Shown here piece after piece: positions 1 through 7,996 of a stretch of 64,000 nucleotides of DNA. The stretch is from Bordetella pseudohinzii. Lineage in GTDB: Bacteria; Pseudomonadota; Gammaproteobacteria; Burkholderiales; Burkholderiaceae_B. Location: NCBI RefSeq assembly GCF_000657795.2, contig NZ_JHEP02000007.1:172446-236445 (forward strand), given 5' to 3'. The stretch's first letter is position 1, and each line of letters starts with the position of its first letter. A model generated the notes under the pieces. The model did not search any database. It was not told the origin of the DNA and was given only the letters and a program-made list of their open reading frames with translations. A program made the position numbers and the translations under genes.

Positions 1-315
1 ACTGGCGTAAGAGCCCACGATCACCTTCACGCCGTCGCGCGTGATCAGGCGCGTGGCCTGCGAGGCCGCTTCATTGGAGCCCGGCACGTCCACGGTGACG
101 AAGCGCACGCTCTCGCCCTTGACCCCTCCCTTGGCGTTGACCATCTCTCGGGCCAGCTCGAAGCCCCGGTTGACGTCATTGCCCAGGGAGGCCAGCGGCC
201 CGGTCAGCGGCAACACCACGCCGATCTTGATCTCGGCCCGCGCCGCCGTCGCGGCGCCCAATGAAACCGCCGCGAACAGGGCGCCCAGCGCCGCCGCCCA
301 ACTTTGCTTGAACAT
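1..315 (-). CDS. Liv-type ABC transporter substrate-binding protein (5' part only)
   Basis: Only the first 105 or so codons lie in the window; the gene runs off the left edge. The N-terminus is a clear Sec signal peptide (hydrophobic stretch ending in ATAARA) followed by IKIGVVLPLTGPLASLG, the opening of the Peripla_BP_6 (LivJ/LivK) fold. Two adjacent ATGs are possible. The second, at 315, is preferred because a GGAGGAG ribosome site stands about 6 bases before it. It is the last gene of the operon starting at 5426 and would be the periplasmic receptor for the permeases and ATPases encoded just upstream. The ligand is not readable from the sequence. Confidence 0.85.
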   Translation of the reverse strand, partial: MFKQSWAAALGALFAAVSLGAATAARAEIKIGVVLPLTGPLASLGNDVNRGFELAREMVNAKGGVKGESVRFVTVDVPGSNEAASQATRLITRDGVKVIVGSYAS

Positions 316-357
316 CATTGTCTCCTCCGCCCGTTCATGCGGGCATGTGTTTTCGGG

Positions 358-1068
358 TTAAATCCCCAGATAGGCCCGTCGCACCTCGGGGTTGTCGTTC
401 AACTCATCACGGTCGCCGGCCAGCACCACTCGGCCCTGCTTGATCACATAGCCACGGTCGCAAGCCTTGATGGCCTGGCGCACGTTCTGCTCCACCAACA
501 GCACCGAGGTGCCCAGCGCGCGGATGCGGGCTATGGCCTCGTAGACCTTGGAAACCACCACGGGCGCCAGGCCAAGCGAGACCTCGTCTATCATCAGCAC
601 ACGCGGCTGGGCCATCAGGCCGCGGCCGATGGCGCACATCTGCTGCTCACCGCCGGACATCGTCCCCGCCAACTGCGAGGCGCGCGCCTTGAGCACCGGA
701 AACAACTCGTAGACGGTCTGCAGCGTCTGCTCGCGCCCGGCCCGGGCGTGCGGCGTAAAAGCCCCCAGTTCAAGATTGGTCTTCACGCTCAAGCGCGGGA
801 ACAGACGCCGGCCTTCAGGCACATAGACCAGCCCACGCGCCACGGCGTCATGCGTGGCCGTGCCGGTCAGGTCGCGGCCATCGAGGCGGACACTGCCGCT
901 GTCGGCCGGCTGCAACATGGCGATGGCGCGCATCAGCGTGGTCTTGCCTGCCCCGTTGGCGCCAACGATGGCCACCACCTCGCCCTGTTCCAGCGTGATG
1001 TCCACGCCGAACAGCACCCGGGTATCGCCGTACGAGACGTGCAGCGCGTCGATTTCAAGCAATGACAC
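358..1068 (-). CDS. livF: Liv-type ABC transporter ATP-binding protein LivF
   Basis: This is the second ATPase of a branched-chain amino-acid-type (HAAT) importer, about 236 residues, the usual LivF length. Walker A is GANGAGKTT, the signature is MSGGEQQM and Walker B is VLMIDEVSLGL. The C-terminus EVRRAYLGI is typical of LivF. I chose the GTG at 1068 because GGGAGA precedes it at good spacing; the reading frame stays open further upstream, but that part overlaps LivG and has no family similarity. It overlaps the end of livG by 14 bases, which implies translational coupling. Confidence 0.92.
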   Translation of the reverse strand: MSLLEIDALHVSYGDTRVLFGVDITLEQGEVVAIVGANGAGKTTLMRAIAMLQPADSGSVRLDGRDLTGTATHDAVARGLVYVPEGRRLFPRLSVKTNLELGAFTPHARAGREQTLQTVYELFPVLKARASQLAGTMSGGEQQMCAIGRGLMAQPRVLMIDEVSLGLAPVVVSKVYEAIARIRALGTSVLLVEQNVRQAIKACDRGYVIKQGRVVLAGDRDELNDNPEVRRAYLGI

Positions 1069-1774
1069 AATCGTCTCCCAGATAGGCCCGCACCACGTCG
1101 GGATGGTCCAGCACCGCCCTGGGCGCGCCATCGGCGATCTTGCGGCCCTGGTCCAGCACCACCACCCGGTCGGCCACGCTCAATACCGCTTCGATGTTGT
1201 GTTCGACCAGCAAGACCGTCATGCCGCCGTCCCGCAGCGCGCGTATCAGGTCGAGAATGCCCGCGACTTCGGCCATCACCAGTCCCGCCATGACTTCATC
1301 CAGCAGGATCATGCGCGGCCCCGTGGCCAGGGCGCGCGCGACCTCCAGGCGCTTCTTGCCGCTGATGGTCAGCGTCGCGCTCGGCTGCTCCTCGCGCCCG
1401 CCCAGGCCGACCCGGTGCACGACTTCCCGGGCAAGCTCTCGCGCGCGTCCGATGTCGGCATGGCGGCGCAAGGCCCCCACCATGACGGTATCCAACACCG
1501 ACATTGAGCTGAACAGCTGGGGAATCTGGAAAGTGCGCGCCAGTCCGCGGCGGCAGGTGCCGGCGGCATCGCCCGCGGGCAGCGCCTCGCCCTGAAAGCG
1601 GATAGCCCCCGCGTCCGGCGCGAGCGCGCCGGCAATCAGGTTGAATAGCGTCGTCTTGCCAGCCCCGTTGGGACCGATCAGGGCGAGGATTTCGCGCTCG
1701 GCCACCGAGAGGCTGACCTTGTCGACGGCGCACAGGCCGCCGAAACGTTTTTCCACGGCATCGACATCAAGCAT
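1055..1774 (-). CDS. livG: Liv-type ABC transporter ATP-binding protein LivG
   Basis: This is the 239-residue first ATPase of the importer. Walker A is GPNGAGKTT and Walker B is MILLDEVMAGL. The signature region reads ISGKKRLEVARAL, a deviation from the LSGGQ/LSYGQ type common in LivG, so the signature motif is degenerate although the rest is conventional. The C-terminus VVRAYLGDD is the usual LivG ending. The gene overlaps livM by 8 bases and livF by 14, so the ATPases and permeases are made as one block. Confidence 0.92.
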   Translation of the reverse strand: MLDVDAVEKRFGGLCAVDKVSLSVAEREILALIGPNGAGKTTLFNLIAGALAPDAGAIRFQGEALPAGDAAGTCRRGLARTFQIPQLFSSMSVLDTVMVGALRRHADIGRARELAREVVHRVGLGGREEQPSATLTISGKKRLEVARALATGPRMILLDEVMAGLVMAEVAGILDLIRALRDGGMTVLLVEHNIEAVLSVADRVVVLDQGRKIADGAPRAVLDHPDVVRAYLGDDCVIA

Positions 1775-2774
1775 GGCGCGCCGCCTCCCGGGTTCGATTT
1801 ACCTGTTTGCGCCGGCGCTGCGACCAAGCGCCGACCACGCCTTGGGGCATGATCATCACGATGACCACCAGCAAAGCGCCATAGACCGCCAGATGCGCGC
1901 CGGCGCCGGCCGAACCCAGCCAGTCGCGCAGGAATTCCTGCAAGGGCACCGCCACGGCCGCCCCCAGCAACGGGCCGGCCAGCGTGCCCAGCCCGCCCAG
2001 GATGGACATCAGCGCCAAGTCGACCGATATCGCCAGACTGAACACCGTGCCCGGTTCGATATAGAGCACGTACTGCGCCATCAACGTGCCGCCCAGCGAG
2101 GTGAAGGCCGCGCTCAGCAGCAGGGCCAGCAGCTTGTAGCGGCGCAGATCGATGCCGCTGGCGCGGGCCGCCTCCTCGTTGTCGCGCAGGGCGTTGAGGT
2201 AATAGCCCGGCCGGCTGCGCGACAGCACGTAGGCCACGGCGCAGACCATCAGCATGAACAGACCGCCCAACAGCGCATAGCTGCGCGGCTCGGCGAACAT
2301 CATGCGCGCCAGGCCCGGCTCATAATTGATGCTGATGCCATAGGGGATCTCGGCATAGCGCCGCAACCACAACAGCACGATGCGCGCCGTCTCGCCGACC
2401 GCGATGGTGGCCATGGAGAAGAACACGCCGCGCAGGCGGAAGGTCGGATACGAGATCAGAAAAGCCAGCAAGGCCGACAAGGCCACGCCGGCCAGCGCGC
2501 CTACCCAGGGCGACACGCCCGCCATGGTGTAAAGCAGCGTCGAGGTATACGCGCCTATTCCGAAGAAGGCCGTGTGGCCGAGCGAGAACTGGCCCGCGAA
2601 GCCGCCGAGCAGATTCCAGGCCGAGGCCAGCCCGCCGTAGAGCATCACCAGGAACAGCAGGTTCAGATAAAAGCGGTCCTCGACCACGAAGGGCAGGCCC
2701 AGGGCCAGCGCCAACAGCGCCAAGGCGCCGGCGCCATCTCCCCGCCGCCGGTCCAGCCAAGCAAGCGCTTTCAT
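1767..2774 (-). CDS. livM: Liv-type ABC transporter permease LivM
   Basis: A 335-residue, strongly hydrophobic membrane protein with the LivM core: WNLLGGFAGQFSLGHTAFFG near residue 55, a cytoplasmic coupling region around RDNEEAARASGID near residue 200, and GGLGTLAGPLLGA near residue 260. Length is normal for LivM. It starts on an ATGA overlap with the livH stop, so the two permeases are translationally coupled. It should pair with LivH to form the inner-membrane channel. Confidence 0.92.
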   Translation of the reverse strand: MKALAWLDRRRGDGAGALALLALALGLPFVVEDRFYLNLLFLVMLYGGLASAWNLLGGFAGQFSLGHTAFFGIGAYTSTLLYTMAGVSPWVGALAGVALSALLAFLISYPTFRLRGVFFSMATIAVGETARIVLLWLRRYAEIPYGISINYEPGLARMMFAEPRSYALLGGLFMLMVCAVAYVLSRSRPGYYLNALRDNEEAARASGIDLRRYKLLALLLSAAFTSLGGTLMAQYVLYIEPGTVFSLAISVDLALMSILGGLGTLAGPLLGAAVAVPLQEFLRDWLGSAGAGAHLAVYGALLVVIVMIMPQGVVGAWSQRRRKQVNRTREAARHA

Positions 2775-3655
2775 TTCAGCCCCTCCTTTTCCGCGCCCTT
2801 GACGCCGAACAAGCCATTGGGCAGGCAGGCGAGCAGCACGATGAGCAAGACAAAATGCGTGGCTTCCTTCAGGTCCGGCTCGAAAAAGCCGACCACGGTT
2901 TCGATCAGGCCCAGGATGAGCCCCCCGGCCACCGTGCCGGCCACATTGCCCAGGCCGCCCAGCACCACCACCACGAAGGAAATCAGCACAAAGCTCGAGC
3001 CCACGCTGGGAAAGGCATAAAAGCTGGGAATGAGCACGCCGCCGGCCAGCACCGTCAGCCCGATGCCCAACGCGAATGCCACGCTGAGCACCCGGTTGAC
3101 ATTGATACCGACCAGTCGGGCCGCCGAGAGATCCTGCGAGACGGCCTCGATGGCCTTGCCCAGGTAGGTGCGCTTGATGAAGAGCAGCGTGCCGCCCATC
3201 GCCGCCACGGCAAACAGAAACGACACCAGGCGCGTGGTGCTCACATAGGCGCCGAACAAAGGCAGGGACTCCCGCTGCGGCGGCAGGATCTTCACCGTGA
3301 GATAGTCGGCCGAGAAGGCCATCAGGGCCACGTTCTGCAACACGATGCCCACGCCCAGCGTGGCGAACACCTGGGTCATCTCAGTCTTGTAGATCGTGTA
3401 GCGGATCAGACCTTGATAGAACACCAGGCCCAGCACGGCCCCGCCGGCGAAGATCAGCGGCGAACCCCAATACGGATTGATGCCCGTCAGGGTCCACAGC
3501 CAATACGCCGCATACATCCCTATCATCAGGAATTCGCCATGGGCGAAGTTCACCACCTTGGCCACGCCGAAGATAAGGTTCAACCCCATCGCGCCCAAGG
3601 CATAGACGCCGCCCAGCAGGACGCCTGATATCAACAACTGCACAACGGTTTCCAT
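2771..3655 (-). CDS. livH: Liv-type ABC transporter permease LivH
   Basis: A 294-residue polytopic protein with the LivH signature GVYALGAMGLNLIFGVAKVV followed by NFAHGEFLMIGMY near the N-terminus, and VLGGLGNVAGTVAGGLILG near residue 235. It lies 40 bases downstream of the thiamine-diphosphate enzyme gene, in the same direction. With LivM, LivG, LivF and the partial receptor it makes a complete importer, so the enzyme gene and the transporter probably serve the same substrate. Confidence 0.92.
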   Translation of the reverse strand: METVVQLLISGVLLGGVYALGAMGLNLIFGVAKVVNFAHGEFLMIGMYAAYWLWTLTGINPYWGSPLIFAGGAVLGLVFYQGLIRYTIYKTEMTQVFATLGVGIVLQNVALMAFSADYLTVKILPPQRESLPLFGAYVSTTRLVSFLFAVAAMGGTLLFIKRTYLGKAIEAVSQDLSAARLVGINVNRVLSVAFALGIGLTVLAGGVLIPSFYAFPSVGSSFVLISFVVVVLGGLGNVAGTVAGGLILGLIETVVGFFEPDLKEATHFVLLIVLLACLPNGLFGVKGAEKEGLK

Positions 3656-3695
3656 CCTGGCCCTCCAGAAACCGGGTTGCGAGAAGCGCGGGCGT

Positions 3696-5426
3696 TCAGG
3701 CGCCCTCGTACCAAGTCACCGGCGGGTAGGCGTTCGGGTCGGTCACCACGTCCAGCAAGGTGACCGTGCCAGCCTTCAAGGCCTCCTGTAGCGCCGGCGC
3801 CAGATCGTGGGCCTGTTCGATGCGCTGGCCGCGCGCGCCCACCGCGCGCGCGATGGCGGCATGGTCGACCGGCGCGAACTCGCAAGCATCCGTGTAGGCG
3901 CCGAACTTGATGTTCTCGGCGTGCTTCTGATAGCCCAGGATGCCGTTGTTCAACACCACCAGCACCACCGGCAGCTTCATGCGCACAGCGGTCTCCAGCT
4001 CCGCCCAGGCGTGGGCGAAACCGCCGTCGCCGACCAGACAGATAACCGGCGCCTCGGGCCGCGCCACGCGCGCGCCCAGCGCCATCGGCAAGCCCCAACC
4101 CAGGCCGGCCAGGCCGCGTGGGGTAATGAAACGGCTGCCCACGCCACGGGCGCGCAGGCAGTTGGCCACCCAGATCGAGGAATAGCTGGCGTCGGCCACC
4201 ACCAGGGTCTCGGGAGTCAGCAGACGATCGATCTCGCGCATCAGCCGCTCCGGACGGATGGGCGAGGCTGCGCTGCCGTTGACATCACCAGTCTGGCGCT
4301 CATAGGCCTGGCGGCCTTGCGCGATGGCCGCCTCGACGCCGGCGCGCGCGGCGCGTCGGCGGCCCAGGTCCTGCTGCTGCAATGCGCGCGCCAGGGCCTC
4401 CAGGCTCAGCCGCGCATCGCCCACCAGGCGCAGCGCCTCATAATTGCGGCCCACCTCCTGGGGATCGACGTCGATGTGGATGTAGCGCGCATCGCGCGGA
4501 TACAGCTTCCAGGAATCCGTGCCGTTCTGATTGGTCCGGTTGCCCACCAGCAGCACCACATCGGCCTCGGCGATCAGGGGCTTCATCGGCCGCGCCGCGC
4601 CGTTCTCGCCCATGAAGTACGACGCCACCCCGATGGACAGCGGATGGGTCTCGTCCACCGCGCCCTTGCCCATCACGGTCGTGGCCACGGGCAGCGAGGC
4701 GGCCTCCTGCAAGGCGGCCAGCGCCTGGCTGGCGCCCGACAAGTGGACACCGCCGCCGGCGATCACCACCGGACGCTCGGCCTGCGCAAGCAGGCGCGCG
4801 GCCTCCTGCAGCGCCTCGCCGGCCGGCAGCCCTCGGTCCAGCGGAAAGTGGCCCAGGCTGGCGCGGCGCACGGCCAGGTCCGGCTCGGGCGCGGTCTCCA
4901 GCAGAAGATCGGCCGGCAAGAGCAGCACGGCGGGGCCGGGACGGCCGCCGCAGGCGGCGGTAAAGGCCATGTCCAGGTAATCGTCGATGCGGCCGGCGTC
5001 GATGACGCGGCGCACCCACTTGGCGCAAGAACGGAACATGGACTCGTGGTCCAGCTCCTGGAAGGCATTGCGGTCGGTCTGGTCGCGATTGACGTCCTGC
5101 ACCAGCGCGATCACCGGCACCGAGGCCTTCAGCGCCTCGGACAGCGGCGCCACCAGCAGCGCGGCCGCCGGTCCGTTCTGCGCGGTCACGATCCCGGGCT
5201 TGCCGCTCACGCGCGCATAGGCGTCGGCCATATAGCCCCCCGTGTTTTCCTGGCGATACGCCACCTGGCGGATGCCGAACTCGCGGCCAGCCAGGTGCAC
5301 CAGCGAAGGCAGGCTCTGCCCGAACAGAAATTCCACACCGTGGCGCTTCAGGCCGGCGGCGATGCGATGGGCGACCGTGCCGTGCTGCAACAGGCCGCGG
5401 GAATGCAATGCGTGCGTGACGCTCAT
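3696..5426 (-). CDS. Thiamine-diphosphate-dependent enzyme (acetolactate synthase / 2-oxoacid decarboxylase-like)
   Basis: A 576-residue ThDP enzyme with the full three-domain layout. The N-terminal pyrimidine-binding domain carries the catalytic glutamate in YRQENTGGYMADAYAR. The central domain has the Rossmann-like segment with LVGNRTNQNG and IHIDVDPQEVGRNY. The C-terminal PP-binding domain has GDGGFAHAWAELE followed after the expected interval by LNNG (the GDG-N27-NN metal motif). The start has a strong AAGGAGGAGACACC ribosome site. It is the first gene of the operon, with a Liv importer behind it, so its substrate is probably an imported small acid. It is not a housekeeping IlvB by context. 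Decarboxylase, lyase or carboligase activity cannot be told apart here. Confidence 0.85.
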   Translation of the reverse strand: MSVTHALHSRGLLQHGTVAHRIAAGLKRHGVEFLFGQSLPSLVHLAGREFGIRQVAYRQENTGGYMADAYARVSGKPGIVTAQNGPAAALLVAPLSEALKASVPVIALVQDVNRDQTDRNAFQELDHESMFRSCAKWVRRVIDAGRIDDYLDMAFTAACGGRPGPAVLLLPADLLLETAPEPDLAVRRASLGHFPLDRGLPAGEALQEAARLLAQAERPVVIAGGGVHLSGASQALAALQEAASLPVATTVMGKGAVDETHPLSIGVASYFMGENGAARPMKPLIAEADVVLLVGNRTNQNGTDSWKLYPRDARYIHIDVDPQEVGRNYEALRLVGDARLSLEALARALQQQDLGRRRAARAGVEAAIAQGRQAYERQTGDVNGSAASPIRPERLMREIDRLLTPETLVVADASYSSIWVANCLRARGVGSRFITPRGLAGLGWGLPMALGARVARPEAPVICLVGDGGFAHAWAELETAVRMKLPVVLVVLNNGILGYQKHAENIKFGAYTDACEFAPVDHAAIARAVGARGQRIEQAHDLAPALQEALKAGTVTLLDVVTDPNAYPPVTWYEGA

Positions 5427-5453
5427 TATGGTGTCTCCTCCTTGGTCTTTTTT

Positions 5454-5482
5454 AATATTCTATAAAATATAATTTGTGTCAA
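5454..5482 (-). promoter_or_regulatory. Sigma-70-type promoter of the ThDP enzyme / Liv operon
   Basis: On the minus strand a perfect TTGACA (5482-5477) is followed after 17 bases by AATATT (5459-5454), which matches the -10 consensus at four of six positions. It sits about 30-55 bases upstream of the ATG at 5426, in an island much richer in A+T than its surroundings. Confidence 0.6.
5455..5473. promoter_or_regulatory. Probable GntR operator and divergent -10 element
   Basis: ATATTCTATAAAATAT (5455-5470) is a 16-bp inverted repeat with only one symmetric pair mismatched. It overlaps both the -10 of the minus-strand promoter and a perfect TATAAT (5468-5473) facing the GntR gene at 5533. A repressor bound here would cover both promoters. 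That the neighbouring GntR protein is the binder is inferred from position. Confidence 0.5.
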
Positions 5483-5532
5483 CGTAACAACTGTATCTCC
5501 GCCGCCGCCCTGCGCGGCGCCGGTTGTGTGGT

Positions 5533-6264
5533 ATGAAGCTAAAACTTTCCGCAACGCCCCTATCGATGCCGCCCGATTCCCTCTCTCTTGACGATGCCGT
5601 CCCCGGCGAGCGCATTGCCCACAGCAGCCTGTCGTCCAAGGTCTATCAGTCTTTGCGCGCCTCCCTGGCCAACGGTGAATTGCTGCCCGGCCAGAAGCTG
5701 ACCGGCCGCATGGTGTCCGAACGCCTAGGCGTGAGCCAGACACCCGTGCGCGAGGCCATGCTGCAACTGGTCGCCGAGCGCGCGCTGACCATGAACCTGA
5801 ACCGCTCCGTCACGGTGCCGGTCCTGAGCAAGGCCCAGTTCATTGAATTGCGCGATATCCGCGTGGCGCTTGAACGCCTGGCCAGCCGCTGCGCCGCGCC
5901 CCACGCCAGCCCGGCGGCTATCGAAGCGGTCGAGGTCCTGCACCAACGCATGATCGCGGCCAAGCGCGCCGGCGACTATCCCGCCACCATGCGGCTGAAC
6001 CGAGAGGTGCACTTCGCCATCTACCAGCTGAGCGAACGCCCGGAGCTGGTAGCCCTGATCGAATCGCTCTGGATACGCACCGGGCCTTATCTCAACCTCA
6101 TCTATCACCACGTGGACCCAGCCGCGATCGAGCCCCATCCGCACGAGGGGCTGTTGGAGGCCCTGCGGGCCGGCGACCCCGAAGCCTGCGCCGCCGCGAT
6201 CGAGCGCGACATCATCGATGGCGGCCGCGCCATCCTGGTGGGGCTGGAGGAAACGGCGGGCTGA
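5533..6264 (+). CDS. GntR family transcriptional regulator (FadR/FCD subfamily)
   Basis: About 243 residues. The N-terminal winged helix-turn-helix spans KVYQSLRASLANGELLPGQKL to RLGVSQTPVREAMLQL, the classical GntR recognition helix. It is followed by an all-helical FCD ligand domain with the metal-site arrangement typical of FCD: RDIRVALERLA, NREVHFAIYQLSE, and a late histidine in EPHPHEGLLEAL. It is divergent from the ThDP/Liv operon across about 105 bases containing an inverted repeat, so it most likely controls that operon and itself. An in-frame TTG at 5524 is a less likely start than the ATG at 5533. Confidence 0.88.
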   Translation: MKLKLSATPLSMPPDSLSLDDAVPGERIAHSSLSSKVYQSLRASLANGELLPGQKLTGRMVSERLGVSQTPVREAMLQLVAERALTMNLNRSVTVPVLSKAQFIELRDIRVALERLASRCAAPHASPAAIEAVEVLHQRMIAAKRAGDYPATMRLNREVHFAIYQLSERPELVALIESLWIRTGPYLNLIYHHVDPAAIEPHPHEGLLEALRAGDPEACAAAIERDIIDGGRAILVGLEETAG

Positions 6265-6299
6265 CCGGGCCCCGGCGCCCTGACGGCTATCATGGCGCC

Positions 6300-7091
6300 A
6301 TGAACCGTCTCGTCCCCACCGAAATACGGCCACAGCTTTCCCTGGCGCTCGATGTCATCCAGCGCCACCTCCCCACGAGCCTGATGGCAGTCCATCTCTA
6401 CGGCTCGGCGCTGTACGGCGGCCTCAAACCTCTGAGCGACATCGACCTCCTGGTGACCGCGAGCGCCAAGCTGGACGAGGCGCAACGGCGATCGCTGGTC
6501 GCCGACCTGCTGCGCATCTCGGCGCCGCCCGGCGACGACCCGGCATTGCGGGCCCTTGAAGTCACCCTGGTGCTTCACACCGATATCGCGCCGTGGCGCT
6601 ATCCGCCCTTGCGGCATCTGCAATTCGGCGAATGGCAGCGACAGGACATCCTGGCCGGGATCATCGAGGCCGACACCCTCGATCCGGATCTGGCGATACT
6701 GTTCGCCAAGGCTCGCCAGCACAGCATCGCCTTGGTCGGCCCTCCCGCGGATCGCTTGTTCGCCCCCGTTCCCAAGACGGACTTTTACGCCGCGCTCTCC
6801 ACCACGCTGGACCTCTGGCGCACGCCCGACGACTGGTCGGGGGACGAGCGGCACGTGCTGCTCACACTGGCGCGCGTCTGGTATAGCGCGGCCACCGGCG
6901 CCATCGCTCCGAAGGACATGGCGGCCGACTGGGCCTTGGCACGCCTGCCCGAAACATACCGGCCCCTGCTTTGGCAGGCCCGGCAAGCCTATCTCGGACA
7001 TGCCCAAGACAGATTCGCCGCACAGGGCCAGGCCCTGACCGCCGCCATCCTACACATGAAAAGTAAAGCCGCCGCAGCCCTGGCCGGCTGA
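6300..7091 (+). CDS. aadA-like: AadA-type aminoglycoside (3'')(9) adenylyltransferase
   Basis: A 263-residue protein of the length and architecture of ANT(3'')-I enzymes, which adenylylate streptomycin and spectinomycin. The nucleotidyltransferase motif LYGSALYGGLKPLSDIDLLV carries D47 and D49, and E87 lies in RALEVTLVLH. W112 (FGEWQRQDILAG), W173, D178 and D182 occupy the same positions that form the drug site in AadA. There is no integron attachment site or cassette boundary near it. It lies 35 bases after the GntR stop with no obvious ribosome site, so it may be read through from the regulator. This appears to be a chromosomal relative rather than a mobile cassette; actual resistance is not shown. 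Confidence 0.88.
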   Translation: MNRLVPTEIRPQLSLALDVIQRHLPTSLMAVHLYGSALYGGLKPLSDIDLLVTASAKLDEAQRRSLVADLLRISAPPGDDPALRALEVTLVLHTDIAPWRYPPLRHLQFGEWQRQDILAGIIEADTLDPDLAILFAKARQHSIALVGPPADRLFAPVPKTDFYAALSTTLDLWRTPDDWSGDERHVLLTLARVWYSAATGAIAPKDMAADWALARLPETYRPLLWQARQAYLGHAQDRFAAQGQALTAAILHMKSKAAAALAG

Positions 7092-7120
7092 GGCGCGGCC
7101 GGGCCGCCCTCGTAAAAACG

Positions 7121-7149
7121 TTGACAGGTGAAAGCCGTCCTTCTACCTT
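7121..7149 (+). promoter_or_regulatory. Sigma-70-type promoter of the GntR gene at 7158
   Basis: TTGACA (7121-7126) is perfect and is followed after 17 bases by TACCTT (7144-7149), a weak -10. Transcription would start at about 7156, almost on the ATG at 7158, so the message could be leaderless; no ribosome site precedes that ATG. Confidence 0.45.
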
Positions 7150-7157
7150 TACGCCCC

Positions 7158-7829
7158 ATGAAGGACAGGCCTATTACGACCATCGACAAAGACGGCATCG
7201 ACGCACCGCTTACCGACGTGGTGTATCAGCGCATGCTGGACAGCATCTATGCTGGCGCGCTCGCCCCGGGCAGCGTGATCAACGAGGTCGAGCTCGCGCG
7301 CGAGTTCGGCGTCAGCCGCGGCCCGGTGCGCGAGGCCGTGCGCCGCCTGCAGGGCATCCAGATCGTCACGCGCGAGCCCTACACCAAGGCGCGCGTGGTC
7401 AGCATGACGGCCGCGTCCGCCCTGGAGCTGTTCCAGATGCGCATGGGCCTGGAGGGCGTGGCCTGTTTCCTGGCCACGCAACGCATGAGCGACGCCGATA
7501 TCGAACAGTTGCAGCGCGACCTCGAAGCCCACCAGCGCGCCAGGCAAGACGGCGCCGAGCGCCACTTCGATCTGCACGAGCGCATCGTGCGGGCCAGCGG
7601 CAACAAGCGCATCATCACGGCGCTATGCGACGACCTCTACCATCTGCTGCGCATCTACCGCCGCCATTCGGGCTCCGTGCTCGAGCGCAAGGACGATGCC
7701 TTCGAAGAGCACTGGCAGATCGTGCGGGCCATCTCCCGGCGCGATGCGCGGCTCGCCGAGTCCCTCATGCGGTCGCACATCGAGCGCGCGGCCGACCACG
7801 TCGCCGCCCAACTCGGCGCCCTTCCGTAA
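7158..7829 (+). CDS. GntR family transcriptional regulator (FCD)
   Basis: About 223 residues. The N-terminal winged helix includes VYQRMLDSIYAGALAPGSVINEVELAREFGVSRGPVREAVRRL, and is followed by an FCD domain (LFQMRMGLEGVACFLA, HFDLHERIVRASGNKRI, EHWQIVRAISRRDARLAESLMRSHI). It is convergent with the operon ending at 7997, the closest metabolic cluster, which it may regulate from a distance. A GTG at 7128 in the same frame is an alternative start, but the ATG at 7158 fits the family better and sits just behind a good promoter. Confidence 0.87.
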   Translation: MKDRPITTIDKDGIDAPLTDVVYQRMLDSIYAGALAPGSVINEVELAREFGVSRGPVREAVRRLQGIQIVTREPYTKARVVSMTAASALELFQMRMGLEGVACFLATQRMSDADIEQLQRDLEAHQRARQDGAERHFDLHERIVRASGNKRIITALCDDLYHLLRIYRRHSGSVLERKDDAFEEHWQIVRAISRRDARLAESLMRSHIERAADHVAAQLGALP

Positions 7830-7996
7830 GCCGCCCCCTCGCGTCTCTCCTCGTGCCGCTGACCAGGCGGGAGTCTGCCGGTCGCCGGAGCATCATTCCG
7901 GCGTCCGTGCGCCAGCGCCGCCGCGGACTTTGGCTTAAAACGATTGCCTATTGCTGCGCATCGTCGGCTCGTGTTCACGAATCGCCGCGTCGCGCT

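Noticed and set aside
7883..7903. A 7-bp perfect hairpin (CGCCGGA / TCCGGCG) between the convergent GntR and Bug genes
   Set aside because: No T run follows on either strand and such GC stems are frequent by chance here, so I do not call it a terminator.
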